From JBCBWG01 sp964579305 (GTDB taxonomy: Bacteria; Pseudomonadota; Alphaproteobacteria; Rhizobiales; Hyphomicrobiaceae), in the NCBI GenBank assembly GCA_964579305.1, contig CAZOGY010000028.1, forward strand, positions 1 through 30,182: a stretch of 30,182 nt of DNA, given 5' to 3'. Under the pieces are notes generated by a model. That model saw nothing but the letters and a program-made list of their open reading frames with translations, was not told the origin of the DNA and searched no databases. The translations under genes and the position numbers were made by a program. This document shows, in pieces, positions 7,825-15,102 of this stretch. The first letter of the stretch is position 1, and each line of letters starts with the position of its first letter.

Positions 7825-7883
7825 AAGCGCCACGCGGTTTCTCGTCCCAAACCGAGACATATCACGGAGGCCCCGTGGCGCTT
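7825..7883. repeat. Stem-loop with inner hairpin near the pheT 3' end
   Basis: Ten perfect pairs (AAGCGCCACG at 7825-7834 with CGTGGCGCTT at 7874-7883) enclose a short TCTCG/CGAGA hairpin. The element lies about 75 bases beyond the pheT stop codon on the minus strand, so it could end the translation operon. No T-run follows on either strand. A separate GC-rich partial palindrome (GGCCC/GGGCC) lies closer to the pheT stop. Confidence 0.55.
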
Positions 7884-7957
7884 TATATCTCGTCCGTCTG
7901 CCCGTCCGCCCGCCTGCGCCGAGGCCCGCACGCCGCGGGGCCCCGTTGCGCGATCCG

Positions 7958-10390
7958 TCAACTGCGAATCGTTGCTCCGGTCGCTTTCGTGACGGCCTTG
8001 ACCACTTTCTCCGAAACCGCGTCGATCTCGGCATCGGTCAGCGTGTGTTGTTGCGGCTGAAGCGTCACCTGGATCGCAATCGACTTCTGCCCGGCCTCGG
8101 CAAGAGCTCCGCCGTCGAACACGTCAAAGACATCCACTGACGTGATCAGAGCTTTATCCGCGCCGCTGGCGGCCTTGACGATTTGCCCCCCATCAACGGC
8201 CGCATCAACGACGAACGCGAAATCGCGTGTCACCGGCAACAGGTCAGAAGCTGCAAACGCCGACCGCGCCTTGGCCTTACGCTTTGCTGGCGGCAGCACC
8301 GAAAGGTCAACCTCGAAGGCCACGGCCGGTCCGGGCAAGTCAAGCGCCGCAAGCAGCCCCGGGTGGATTTCACCAAAAGCAGCAATCGCCATTTTGGGGC
8401 CGCGCCGGATCACGGCCGAACGTCCAGGGTGGAACCACTCTGGCGCATCGGCCGTCATTTGTACCGTGCCGGCGTCAACCCCAACGGCGGCAAGCACGTC
8501 GAGCGCATCCGCTTTGACATCATAGGCATCGACCGCAGCCGCGTTGCCAGACCAGTGCCGTCCAGCGCCGGACAGCTTGGCCGTCCCAAGCCGGACGCCG
8601 GTCGCAAGCAAGCGCTGATCATCGGGTTGATCGCCGCGATAGGCCTGCCCGACTTCAAAAATTGCAAGATCGGCAAATCCGCGGTTCTTGTTGCGCAACG
8701 CCGCTGTCAGCAGACCTGGCAGGAGGCTTGGTCGCATCGACGACATGTCGACGGAAATCGGGTTGGCAAGTTCGAGCACATCCTGACCGCCGCCGAACTT
8801 CGCGGCAAGCTCGCGGGGAATGAACGACCACGTGATGACTTCCACCAGGCCGCGACCGGCCAAAAGCCGGCGGGCAACGCGGGCCCGTTTCTGGCTGTCG
8901 GTCAAGACGGGCTGCGCGACGCCGCGTGGGCGGTCCATCGCGACCGACGGCACGTTGTCCAGCCGATAGATCCGAATGACTTCTTCCACGAGGTCGGCTG
9001 AGCCGTGCATGTCGGGACGCCAGGACGGTGTGGTGACCTTTAACTTCGGCGCGCGGCCTGACACGGTGCAGCCGATCGCCTCAAGGATCGCCTTCGTGTC
9101 CTTGGACGGGACATCCACGCCGGTGAGCTTGGCAACGCGCGCTGGATCGAACACGACATCACGCGTGCCTGCTGGTGCCGCGCCTGCGATTTTCGCCTGG
9201 GTCGGCGTGCCGCCGCACAGATCGCAGACCAGGCGGGTGGCAAGGTCGAGACCACCGGACACGAATTGAGGATCGACCCCGCGTTCAAAGCGGTAGCGGG
9301 CATCCGACTGAATTTGTGTTTTTCGACCCGTCGCCGCCGTCCGCAATGGATCGAAGTAGGCACTTTCGATCAGGACGTTGGTGGTCTCTTCGGTACAGCC
9401 CGTTGTCATGCCGCCCATGATCCCGCCAAAGCCGATCGCACCGCTGTCGTCGGCGATCACGCACATGGTCTCATCGACGTCGTAGGTCTTGCCATCCAGC
9501 GCCTCGAAACGCTCACCAGATTGGCCGAGCCGCGCATGGATCGTGCCGTCCAGCTTGTCGAGATCGTAGACGTGCAAAGGCCGGCCGCGGTCCAGCGAGA
9601 TGTAATTCGTGATATCGACGAGCGCGGAGATCGGCCGCAGACCGACCGCCGTCAACCGCTGCTGCATCCAATCTGGCGCGGGGCCATTTTTGACGCCCTT
9701 GACCACGCGTCCGGCAAACACCGGGCAGGCGTCCGCCGCTTCTGGTGGGAATGTGAGGTCGATTTCAATCGGACATGCCTCATCGCCCTCGACGACGCCC
9801 AGATCCGGTTCCGGCTTCAGCGTGCCAAGCCCAGCCGCAGCAAGGTCCCGTGCAATTCCGCGAACGCCAGTGCAGTCCGGCCGGTTGGGGGTGATCGCCA
9901 CCTCGATGACGGGATCATTCGCACCGACCACGTCGATGTATCGCTCGCCGACCTTGTCTGCGAACTCAGCGGCCAGATCGATGATGCCTTCGTGATCCTC
10001 CGACAGCTCAAGTTCGCGCTCTGATACGAGCATCCCGTTGGACACGACCCCGCGAACCGGTCGCGGTTCGAGCGTGATGCCGGTGCCTGGAATGTAACTG
10101 CCGCTCGGCGCAAAGACAGCAATCATGCCCGCCCGCGCATTCGGCGCCCCGCACACCACCTCCACCGGCGCTTCGCCGGGCTTGATCTCGACCTGGCAGA
10201 CCCGCAGGCGATCCGCGTTGGGGTGCTGCTTGGCCTCAAGCACGCGCGCGATCGTGAAGACACCAAGCGTTTCGGCTGGGTCGGAGATATCGTCGACCTC
10301 AAGGCCGATCGACGACAGCGTTGCTTCGAGCTCGGCCAGCGTCGCCGACGTGTCGAGATGATCCTTGAGCCAGGAGAGCGTGAATTTCAT
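7958..10390 (-). CDS. pheT: Phenylalanyl-tRNA synthetase beta subunit
   Basis: The protein is 810 residues, normal for bacterial PheT. It starts MKFTLSWLKDHLDT (B1 domain). An OB-fold tRNA-binding domain follows at about 40-150 (FTIARVLEAKQHPNADRLRVCQV; VRGVVSNGMLVSERELELSEDHEGII). The B3/4 editing domain, with ISALVDITNYISLDRGRPLHVYD, comes next, then B5, the catalytic-like core, and a C-terminal ferredoxin-fold anticodon-binding domain (SDLLPVTRDFAFVVD...SVDVFDVFDGG). It pairs with PheS as an alpha2-beta2 enzyme that charges tRNA-Phe, and it edits Tyr-tRNA-Phe. Unusually, a membrane protein gene separates it from pheS, 87 bases upstream of its ATG. Confidence 0.98.
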   Translation of the reverse strand: MKFTLSWLKDHLDTSATLAELEATLSSIGLEVDDISDPAETLGVFTIARVLEAKQHPNADRLRVCQVEIKPGEAPVEVVCGAPNARAGMIAVFAPSGSYIPGTGITLEPRPVRGVVSNGMLVSERELELSEDHEGIIDLAAEFADKVGERYIDVVGANDPVIEVAITPNRPDCTGVRGIARDLAAAGLGTLKPEPDLGVVEGDEACPIEIDLTFPPEAADACPVFAGRVVKGVKNGPAPDWMQQRLTAVGLRPISALVDITNYISLDRGRPLHVYDLDKLDGTIHARLGQSGERFEALDGKTYDVDETMCVIADDSGAIGFGGIMGGMTTGCTEETTNVLIESAYFDPLRTAATGRKTQIQSDARYRFERGVDPQFVSGGLDLATRLVCDLCGGTPTQAKIAGAAPAGTRDVVFDPARVAKLTGVDVPSKDTKAILEAIGCTVSGRAPKLKVTTPSWRPDMHGSADLVEEVIRIYRLDNVPSVAMDRPRGVAQPVLTDSQKRARVARRLLAGRGLVEVITWSFIPRELAAKFGGGQDVLELANPISVDMSSMRPSLLPGLLTAALRNKNRGFADLAIFEVGQAYRGDQPDDQRLLATGVRLGTAKLSGAGRHWSGNAAAVDAYDVKADALDVLAAVGVDAGTVQMTADAPEWFHPGRSAVIRRGPKMAIAAFGEIHPGLLAALDLPGPAVAFEVDLSVLPPAKRKAKARSAFAASDLLPVTRDFAFVVDAAVDGGQIVKAASGADKALITSVDVFDVFDGGALAEAGQKSIAIQVTLQPQQHTLTDAEIDAVSEKVVKAVTKATGATIRS

Positions 10391-10477
10391 GCGAACGTGT
10401 CCTGCGTGGCCTGAGCCGGCGGTTTAGCGGTTGAAGGAGCGACCTGCCAAGGCGGTAAAGCGCGACCGCTGCGTGGG

Positions 10478-11047
10478 TCAGTCGCGCGATGTCGGCGGGT
10501 TGGCCATGTGGAGCTGCTCCGCGTAGGCCATCCGTGCGCGCCGGATTTTCCCGTAGATCCACGCGAACGAGAGCAGGATCTTGATCAGCGAAAGCGCATA
10601 AAACATGCGGAACGCGAACGCGTAGATCACGAACCACACTTGGCTTGTATTCATGTAGACCGGAGCGATCCGCAATTCGAAGTGCTCCATAACGTCGAAG
10701 AAACCACCGCGCATCACCAGATCGAGCGCGAACAGCGCTGTCGCAATCGGCCCGGCAAGGATCGGGTTCTTGGCTTCGTCGGCGAAGATCCGGTGTCCTT
10801 CATACTGCAGGAACACGCATGAGCAGGTGAACAGCAGATAGAAGACAAGCATCGACACGGCCATGAACCGGTAGTAGCCGAGCGCCTGACGCAGCGCGGT
10901 GACCGAGAACGAAAAATCGATCCACTGGTCAAGCTGGTCGTGTTTCCGGTCGTGGTAGAACACGATCACGATCGATGTGATCGCCATCAGGATCCCGATA
11001 ACGAGCGCAAGCAGCCCCGACGTCGAAAACCCCTCGATCAGCAGCAT
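10478..11047 (-). CDS. Four-helix membrane protein between pheS and pheT
   Basis: The 189-residue protein has about four membrane helices. These are SGLLALVIGILMAITSIVIVF at the N-terminus, YRFMAVSMLVFYLLFTCSCVF, a hydrophobic segment around AGPIATALFALDLVMRGGFF, and VIYAFAFRMFYALSLIKILLSFAWIY. Charged stretches follow the first helix (YHDRKHDQLDQW) and the last (GKIRRARMAYAEQ). I do not recognise the family and no catalytic motif is visible. ATG 11047 is preferred; a TTG 13 codons upstream lacks a usable Shine-Dalgarno. Gaps of 78 bases to pheS and 87 to pheT, on the same strand with no terminator, imply co-transcription with the synthetase genes. A role in phenylalanine supply or signalling would be pure guesswork. 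Confidence 0.75.
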   Translation of the reverse strand: MLLIEGFSTSGLLALVIGILMAITSIVIVFYHDRKHDQLDQWIDFSFSVTALRQALGYYRFMAVSMLVFYLLFTCSCVFLQYEGHRIFADEAKNPILAGPIATALFALDLVMRGGFFDVMEHFELRIAPVYMNTSQVWFVIYAFAFRMFYALSLIKILLSFAWIYGKIRRARMAYAEQLHMANPPTSRD

Positions 11048-11125
11048 CGATCCAGCCCGACCCTTTGGGCTCTCCAGTTGCCTCAAACCCTGTCAGCGCG
11101 GCACCGGCACAACCTTGAACAACGG

Positions 11126-12226
11126 TTAGGCCGGGTCCGACAGTCCGCCGGCAATCGTCGGCAGATCGAACGGCAGGAAGCCATAATGGTGCATCCAGCG
11201 CAGATCGGCCGCAAACATGTCGCGCAAATCCGGAATGCCGTATTTCAGCATCGTGATCCTGTCGAGGCCCATGCCGAAGGCGAACCCCTGGTAGCGCTCG
11301 GGATCAAGCCCGCAGTTTTCAAGCACGTTGGGATGCACCATCCCTGAGCCAAGGATCTCAAGCCACTGGCCCGGTTTGCCAATGGCGCCTGCGTCGATGT
11401 CGACTTCCATCGAGGGCTCGGTGAAGGGAAAGTGAGACGCGCGGAACCGCATTTTCACATCGTCGACCTCGAAGAACGCCTTGCAGAATTCTTCAAGGCA
11501 CCACTTGAGATGCCCAAGATGCGTTTTCTCGTCGATCACCAGCGCTTCGACCTGGTGGAACATCGGCGTATGCGTCTGGTCGCTGTCGCAGCGATAGACC
11601 CGGCCCGGCGCGATGATCCGGATCGGCGGCTTCTGTTCAAGCATGGTGCGAATTTGCACGGGGCTTGTGTGTGTGCGCAACAACATGCGCGGCGCGTTGC
11701 TGTCCCCGTCCGCATCACCACCGTGCATATAGAACGTGTCATGTTCCTGGCGGGCGGGGTGTTCGGCTGGAATGTTGAGCTTCGTGAAGTTCAGGTCATC
11801 GGTCTCGATGTCCGGTCCTTCGGCCACCGCAAAACCCATGTCGGCGAAGATCTCGCAAACCTCATCGTAGACTTGGCTGACAGGATGGATCCGGCCGCGC
11901 AACTGCGGCCCAAGGTGGACCGGAAGGGTCAAGTCAGCACGCTCGTTTTCGAGCCGCGCGGCAAGAGCCTCGGCTTCAAGCGCGGTTTTGCGTTCGGCAA
12001 GCGCGTCGGTGACCCGCGACTTCATCGCGTTGACCGCCTGGCCGAACGTTTTGCGCTCATCAGGCGCCATCTTGCCAAGCTGCTGCATCAAGCCGGCAAT
12101 GCTGCCCTTCTTGCCGAGGGCGGCCACGCGGATGGCGTCAAGCGCGGCGAGATCTGGACTTGAGGCGATCTCGCCTTTGATCCGCGCTTCCCATCCGCCG
12201 AGGTCTTCGATCGAGGCCTTGTCCAT
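11126..12226 (-). CDS. pheS: Phenylalanyl-tRNA synthetase alpha subunit
   Basis: The protein is 366 residues from ATG 12226. An N-terminal helical arm (about 1-90) binds tRNA-Phe, and the class II catalytic core follows. Family landmarks are HPVSQVYDEVCEIFADMGF, GPDIETDDLNFTKLNIPAEHPAR, the motif 2 region with LLRTHTSPVQIRTM and GRVYRCDSD, FPFTEPSMEVDI, and motif 3 GMGLDRITMLKYGIPDLR. The ATG has GGAGGT seven bases upstream; the open frame above it (40 codons) is Arg/Ala-rich noise. It lies 146 bases downstream of rplT on the same strand, the common rpmI-rplT-pheS order. Confidence 0.98.
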   Translation of the reverse strand: MDKASIEDLGGWEARIKGEIASSPDLAALDAIRVAALGKKGSIAGLMQQLGKMAPDERKTFGQAVNAMKSRVTDALAERKTALEAEALAARLENERADLTLPVHLGPQLRGRIHPVSQVYDEVCEIFADMGFAVAEGPDIETDDLNFTKLNIPAEHPARQEHDTFYMHGGDADGDSNAPRMLLRTHTSPVQIRTMLEQKPPIRIIAPGRVYRCDSDQTHTPMFHQVEALVIDEKTHLGHLKWCLEEFCKAFFEVDDVKMRFRASHFPFTEPSMEVDIDAGAIGKPGQWLEILGSGMVHPNVLENCGLDPERYQGFAFGMGLDRITMLKYGIPDLRDMFAADLRWMHHYGFLPFDLPTIAGGLSDPA

Positions 12227-12372
12227 TGGTCCACCTCCGGCGCAGCGTGCGTGAGCGTCCGGCGGACGGCCCGCCGCGTCTATCGTCCACATCGCCTGCG
12301 TGATGCCGCACGTCGAAGCGCGCCGCAAGTCACCGCGGCGTCGCAAACGATCCAGCGATCAAGATGACAGCG

Positions 12373-12741
12373 TCAGGCCGCAGCCGATTCGACGGCCGCC
12401 GACGCCTTGTCGACCAGCACTTTGAACGCAGCCGCATCGTGGACAGCCAGATCGGCCAGCACCTTGCGGTCGATTTCGATGCCAGCTTTGTTCAAGCCGT
12501 CGATAAATCGTCCGTAGGTGAGCCCGTGCTCGCGCGCCGCAGCATTGATGCGCTGGATCCAGAGCGAACGGAAAGTACGCTTGCGCCGTTTGCGATCACG
12601 GTAGGCGTATTGGTTGGCCTTGTCGACCGCGGCCTTGGCAGTGCGGATTGTGTTCTTGCGACGGCCGTAAAAGCCCTTGGCGGCGGCCAAGACTTTCTTG
12701 TGCTTAGCGTGTGCGGTTACACCGCGTTTGACGCGTGCCAT
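12373..12741 (-). CDS. rplT: 50S ribosomal protein L20
   Basis: The protein is 122 residues and basic. The typical L20 N-terminal extension (MARVKRGVTAHAKHKKVLAAAKGFYGRRKN) threads into 23S rRNA during early assembly. The globular domain shows RKRTFRSLWIQRINAAAREHGLTYGRFIDGLNKAGIEIDRKVLADLA. GAGGAG lies nine bases before the ATG. It is 79 bases downstream of rpmI and almost certainly co-transcribed with it. L20 represses its own operon by binding the leader RNA in E. coli and Bacillus, which bears on the structured leader seen upstream of rpmI. Confidence 0.98.
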   Translation of the reverse strand: MARVKRGVTAHAKHKKVLAAAKGFYGRRKNTIRTAKAAVDKANQYAYRDRKRRKRTFRSLWIQRINAAAREHGLTYGRFIDGLNKAGIEIDRKVLADLAVHDAAAFKVLVDKASAAVESAAA

Positions 12742-12820
12742 GTCTGCGCGCTCCTCAAGTCAAAATAACGGTTGGATGGTGTGCCTGCCGTGAGCCGCCC
12801 GGGCCCGCGCCATGCAGGGC

Positions 12821-13021
12821 TCAACGGTCGTAAGGCATGTATTTCTTGACGATTTTTGCATCCTGGTCCGACAGCACCATCGTGCCGCGCGCGTCCCTGA
12901 TGAATTTTTTCGTCCGTTTGATCATGCCGTGCCGTTTGCCGGCCGCCTGAACCTTGACCTTGCCGGTCGCCGTCATCTTGAAGCGCTTTTTGGCGCCGCT
13001 CTTCGTCTTCATCTTGGGCAT
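12821..13021 (-). CDS. rpmI: 50S ribosomal protein L35
   Basis: The protein is 66 residues and highly basic, the expected size. It starts MPKMKTKSGAKKRFKMTATGKVK and contains RHGMIKRTKKFIRDARGTMVLSDQDAKIVKKYMPYDR, all diagnostic of L35. A GAGAG Shine-Dalgarno lies just upstream of the ATG. It is the first gene of a rpmI-rplT-pheS-(membrane protein)-pheT run. A leader of about 150 bases or more precedes it, between a promoter candidate at 13185-13212 and the start codon. Confidence 0.98.
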   Translation of the reverse strand: MPKMKTKSGAKKRFKMTATGKVKVQAAGKRHGMIKRTKKFIRDARGTMVLSDQDAKIVKKYMPYDR

Positions 13022-13069
13022 TTCGCTCTCTTTCGATTGGCCGGACCAGCCGGCAGCCGCCCAAAACGG

Positions 13070-13102
13070 AAAAAAGCCATTGCACGCCGCAACGTGCGGC
13101 GT
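13070..13102 (-). terminator. Attenuator-like hairpin in the rpmI leader
   Basis: On the minus strand a perfect 8-bp stem ACGCCGCA/TGCGGCGT (loop CGT, 13084-13102) is followed, after eight bases, by a run of six T (13070-13075). The T-run is further from the stem than in an ideal terminator. Its place in the leader, about 50 bases before the L35 start, suggests attenuation or a pause site linked to L20 control. A second small hairpin, GCCGG/CCGGC, lies between the T-run and the ATG. Confidence 0.4.
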
Positions 13103-13184
13103 CCACGCTTAGCCCATAGGACGGGGATGTTTGAAGCAAACCACGCGACCACGGCATGCCCTGCCGGCTCGCGCGAGCCACGGC

Positions 13185-13212
13185 GTATAACGATCCTGAG
13201 GCTTAAGCGCAA
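13185..13212 (-). promoter_or_regulatory. Candidate sigma-70 promoter for rpmI-rplT
   Basis: The minus strand has TTGCGC (13207-13212), a 16-base spacer and TTATAC (13185-13190), a reasonable -35/-10 pair. It lies between the infC terminator and rpmI, where a separate promoter is needed if termination after infC is efficient. A perfect 14-bp palindrome, GGCTCGCGCGAGCC (13166-13179), starts about six bases downstream and would fall at the 5' end of the transcript. Confidence 0.4.
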
Positions 13213-13237
13213 CAGGGAATCGGCACAGCCACCGGCG

Positions 13238-13285
13238 ACGTCAATGCCAACGCGCATGAAAACGTCAATGCCAACGCGCATGAAA
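13238..13285. repeat. 24-bp unit in two exact tandem copies
   Basis: The unit beginning ACGTCAATGCCAACGCGCAT occurs at 13238-13261 and again, identically, at 13262-13285. It directly abuts the T-run of the infC terminator. On the minus strand each copy contains an ATG reading MRVGIDV, but no Shine-Dalgarno or coding continuation supports a gene there. The exact identity points to a recent duplication by slippage. Confidence 0.85.
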
Positions 13286-13312
13286 AAAGGCTGCCGATAG
13301 GCTGGCAGCCTT
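13283..13312 (-). terminator. Rho-independent terminator after infC
   Basis: On the minus strand a perfect 9-bp stem AAGGCTGCC/GGCAGCCTT with an 8-base loop runs straight into six T. It lies about 40 bases past the infC stop codon and is the clearest intrinsic terminator in the window. It separates infC from rpmI-rplT, which are one transcript in many bacteria. Confidence 0.9.
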
Positions 13313-13351
13313 GATCCAATTGGGCCTGTTCAAATTACTGGACGCCAGCGA

Positions 13352-13891
13352 TCAGCGCGGCGCCAACACCATGATCATCTGGCGGCCCTCGGAGCGCGGC
13401 TCCAACTCGACCTTCGCGATCTCTTCGGTATCGGCCTTGACCCGTTCCAGCACTTGCCGGCCGAGACCCTGGTGCGCCATCTCTCGGCCGCGAAAACGCA
13501 GCGTCACCTTGACCTTATCGCCTTCGTCGAAGAACCGCTGCATGGCCTTCATCTTGACCATGTAATCATGGTCATCAATGTTCGGCCGCATTTTGATTTC
13601 TTTGACCTCGACGGTCTTCTGCTTTTTGCGCGCCTCAGCGGCTTTCTTCTGCGCCAAGTATTTATACTTGCCGTAGTCCATGATCTTGCAGACGGGCGGA
13701 TCGGCATCCGGCGACACTTCGACAAGATCGAGACCGGCATCTTGCGCACGTGTCATCGCATCATCGCGGCTCACGACGCCAATATTCTCGCCTGTGTCGA
13801 TAATCAGCCGGACTTCACGAACCCTGATTTGGTCGTTGATCCGCGGGCCCGATGTTTCGCGCTCGGGCGCCCCTCTCATTGGACGGCGTAT
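13352..13891 (-). CDS. infC: Translation initiation factor IF-3, AUA start
   Basis: IF-3 binds the 30S subunit, prevents subunit joining and rejects non-canonical starts. The N-terminal domain has GPRINDQIRVREVRLI and DLVEVSPDADPPVCKIMDYGKYKY, and the C-terminal domain has EVKEIKMRPNIDDHDYMVKM and FRGREMAHQGLGRQVLERV. From the ATA at 13891 it is 179 residues and begins M-R-R-P, as alphaproteobacterial IF-3 proteins do as far as I recall. From the ATG at 13879 it is 175 residues and lacks that start. GGGGAG lies seven bases before the ATA but 19 before the ATG, and an in-frame TAG lies just upstream. A rare start codon is established for E. coli infC (AUU) and makes the gene autoregulated. Confidence 0.95.
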   Translation of the reverse strand: MRRPMRGAPERETSGPRINDQIRVREVRLIIDTGENIGVVSRDDAMTRAQDAGLDLVEVSPDADPPVCKIMDYGKYKYLAQKKAAEARKKQKTVEVKEIKMRPNIDDHDYMVKMKAMQRFFDEGDKVKVTLRFRGREMAHQGLGRQVLERVKADTEEIAKVELEPRSEGRQMIMVLAPR

Positions 13892-13904
13892 GGGCTATCT
13901 CCCC
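13889..13904 (-). promoter_or_regulatory. infC Shine-Dalgarno and AUA start codon
   Basis: The minus strand reads GGGGAG (13899-13904), seven bases, then ATA (13889-13891). The in-frame TAG at 13895-13897 prevents any start further upstream, so initiation must be at ATA or at the ATG four codons later. Spacing decides for ATA. Confidence 0.8.
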
Positions 13905-13984
13905 TAGGTTGTTCAAATTCACGGCGGCATTTGGCCGTCAGGTGCACGCAAACGTGTCAAACCGCCGCGAACCACCGTGTGGCG

Positions 13985-14013
13985 TAGATTGGAAAAGTCG
14001 CTTGCGAAGTCAA
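13985..14013 (-). promoter_or_regulatory. Candidate infC promoter
   Basis: The minus strand has TTGACT (14008-14013), a 17-base spacer and AATCTA (13985-13990). The -35 is near consensus and the -10 is weak, as is common in alphaproteobacteria. It would give a 5' leader of roughly 85-90 bases before the infC start. Confidence 0.45.
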
Positions 14014-14094
14014 GCAAACCCACAGGTTTTGCCAGCAGGCAGGTTTCTGCCGCTTAAAGAAGCGCGGTGCCTTCGGCGGCCACGGCTTTTGCGC

Positions 14095-15027
14095 TCATGA
14101 GGCTTGTGACGGGCGATCTTGCGCCGCGGCCGCCGCGGCAAACTTAGCGCGTTCATACATCTTCACATCACGCAGCCAACGTGCATGCGCCGATTGTGCG
14201 GCCACCGCAAACCCATAGGTCCCGGCGCGAAAGAGCCCCCGGAACAAGTAGTGCTTGATGAAGTAAATCGGGAACGCGAAAAAAATTCGCAGCCGAAGCG
14301 CCCAGAGTGGCCGCGGCTTCATGTATTTTGCCCGCGCCGTCGACACCGAGTTCAGCTTGCGCACGAAATCGGCAAAATCGGCAAATGACCGGTGCAGAAT
14401 TGCGCCTGCCAGAACCTGCGGCTGGGTCGCTTTCGGCAGTGCAAGTTGATCCCAAGCGGGATGCGCGGGCATCCGCCAGACCCGGCGATCGTAGAATTTG
14501 TTGCGGTAAGCAAGGCAGAAATCGGTCCACGGCTGCCCGACGGGCGGCACGGTGATCAGTTTCACCGCATAAACACTGCGCGCCGGCTCGCCGCCATCCG
14601 CGAAAAGCTCCTGGATTGCAGCGATCAAGCCCTCATCGATGATTTCGTCGGCGTCGAGATCGAGCAGCCAGTCGTATTTGCACGCGTCTTCTCCGACCCG
14701 CTTTTGGTGCCCGTTGCCGGGCCATGGATTTGTCAGAACGCGCGCCCCGGCGCTGGCGGCAATATCGGGTGTCCCATCGCTTGAGCCGCTGTCGACGATC
14801 ACGATGTCATCGCTCAGCTTTTTGGCCGCCGCGATCACCTCGCCGACCATCCGCGCTTCGTTCAGCGTGCGTATGTAGACCGACACGGGCGGTTTCGCAT
14901 GCAAACGGCGGTCGGGTGCCTGATCTGCGTCGGCAACGGCTGCATCGTGTCCTTGCTGGCGATCACCCGTCATGCGTGCGCGAGTAGCGGTTTCCGCCGC
15001 TGGCTGTATTGTCACCCAACACCTCAT
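14095..15027 (-). CDS. Family 2 glycosyltransferase (WaaE/KdtX-like)
   Basis: The protein is 310 residues, or 292 if it starts at ATG 14973. The GT-A domain shows VSVYIRTLNEARMVGEVI, then IVIVDSGSSDGTPDIAASAGARV, then the DXD-type site WLLDLDADEIIDEGL. The LNE-A and VDSGSSDGT signatures are those of the lipopolysaccharide core transferase group WaaE/KdtX. The C-terminal part has HRSFADFADFVRKLNSVSTARAKYM, followed by a membrane-associating segment (RLRIFFAFPIYFIKHYLFRGLF), usual for this group. It probably adds a sugar to lipid A core or another surface glycan at the inner membrane. Neither start has a convincing Shine-Dalgarno. It is upstream of infC on the same strand, separated by an infC promoter candidate. 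Confidence 0.87.
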   Translation of the reverse strand: MRCWVTIQPAAETATRARMTGDRQQGHDAAVADADQAPDRRLHAKPPVSVYIRTLNEARMVGEVIAAAKKLSDDIVIVDSGSSDGTPDIAASAGARVLTNPWPGNGHQKRVGEDACKYDWLLDLDADEIIDEGLIAAIQELFADGGEPARSVYAVKLITVPPVGQPWTDFCLAYRNKFYDRRVWRMPAHPAWDQLALPKATQPQVLAGAILHRSFADFADFVRKLNSVSTARAKYMKPRPLWALRLRIFFAFPIYFIKHYLFRGLFRAGTYGFAVAAQSAHARWLRDVKMYERAKFAAAAAAQDRPSQAS

Positions 15028-15102
15028 CCGCTATCGCGCGGCGACAGCATATCTCAAGCTGCATCGGCATAAGCCGAACCTTGAGCCCCGCCGGAGGCCC
15101 AA

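Noticed and set aside
13009..13281. Minus-strand frame starting in the 24-bp repeats (MRVGIDVF repeated)
   Set aside because: It overlaps the rpmI start in another frame, has no Shine-Dalgarno and crosses the attenuator-like hairpin. It is better explained as a leader with a tandem repeat.
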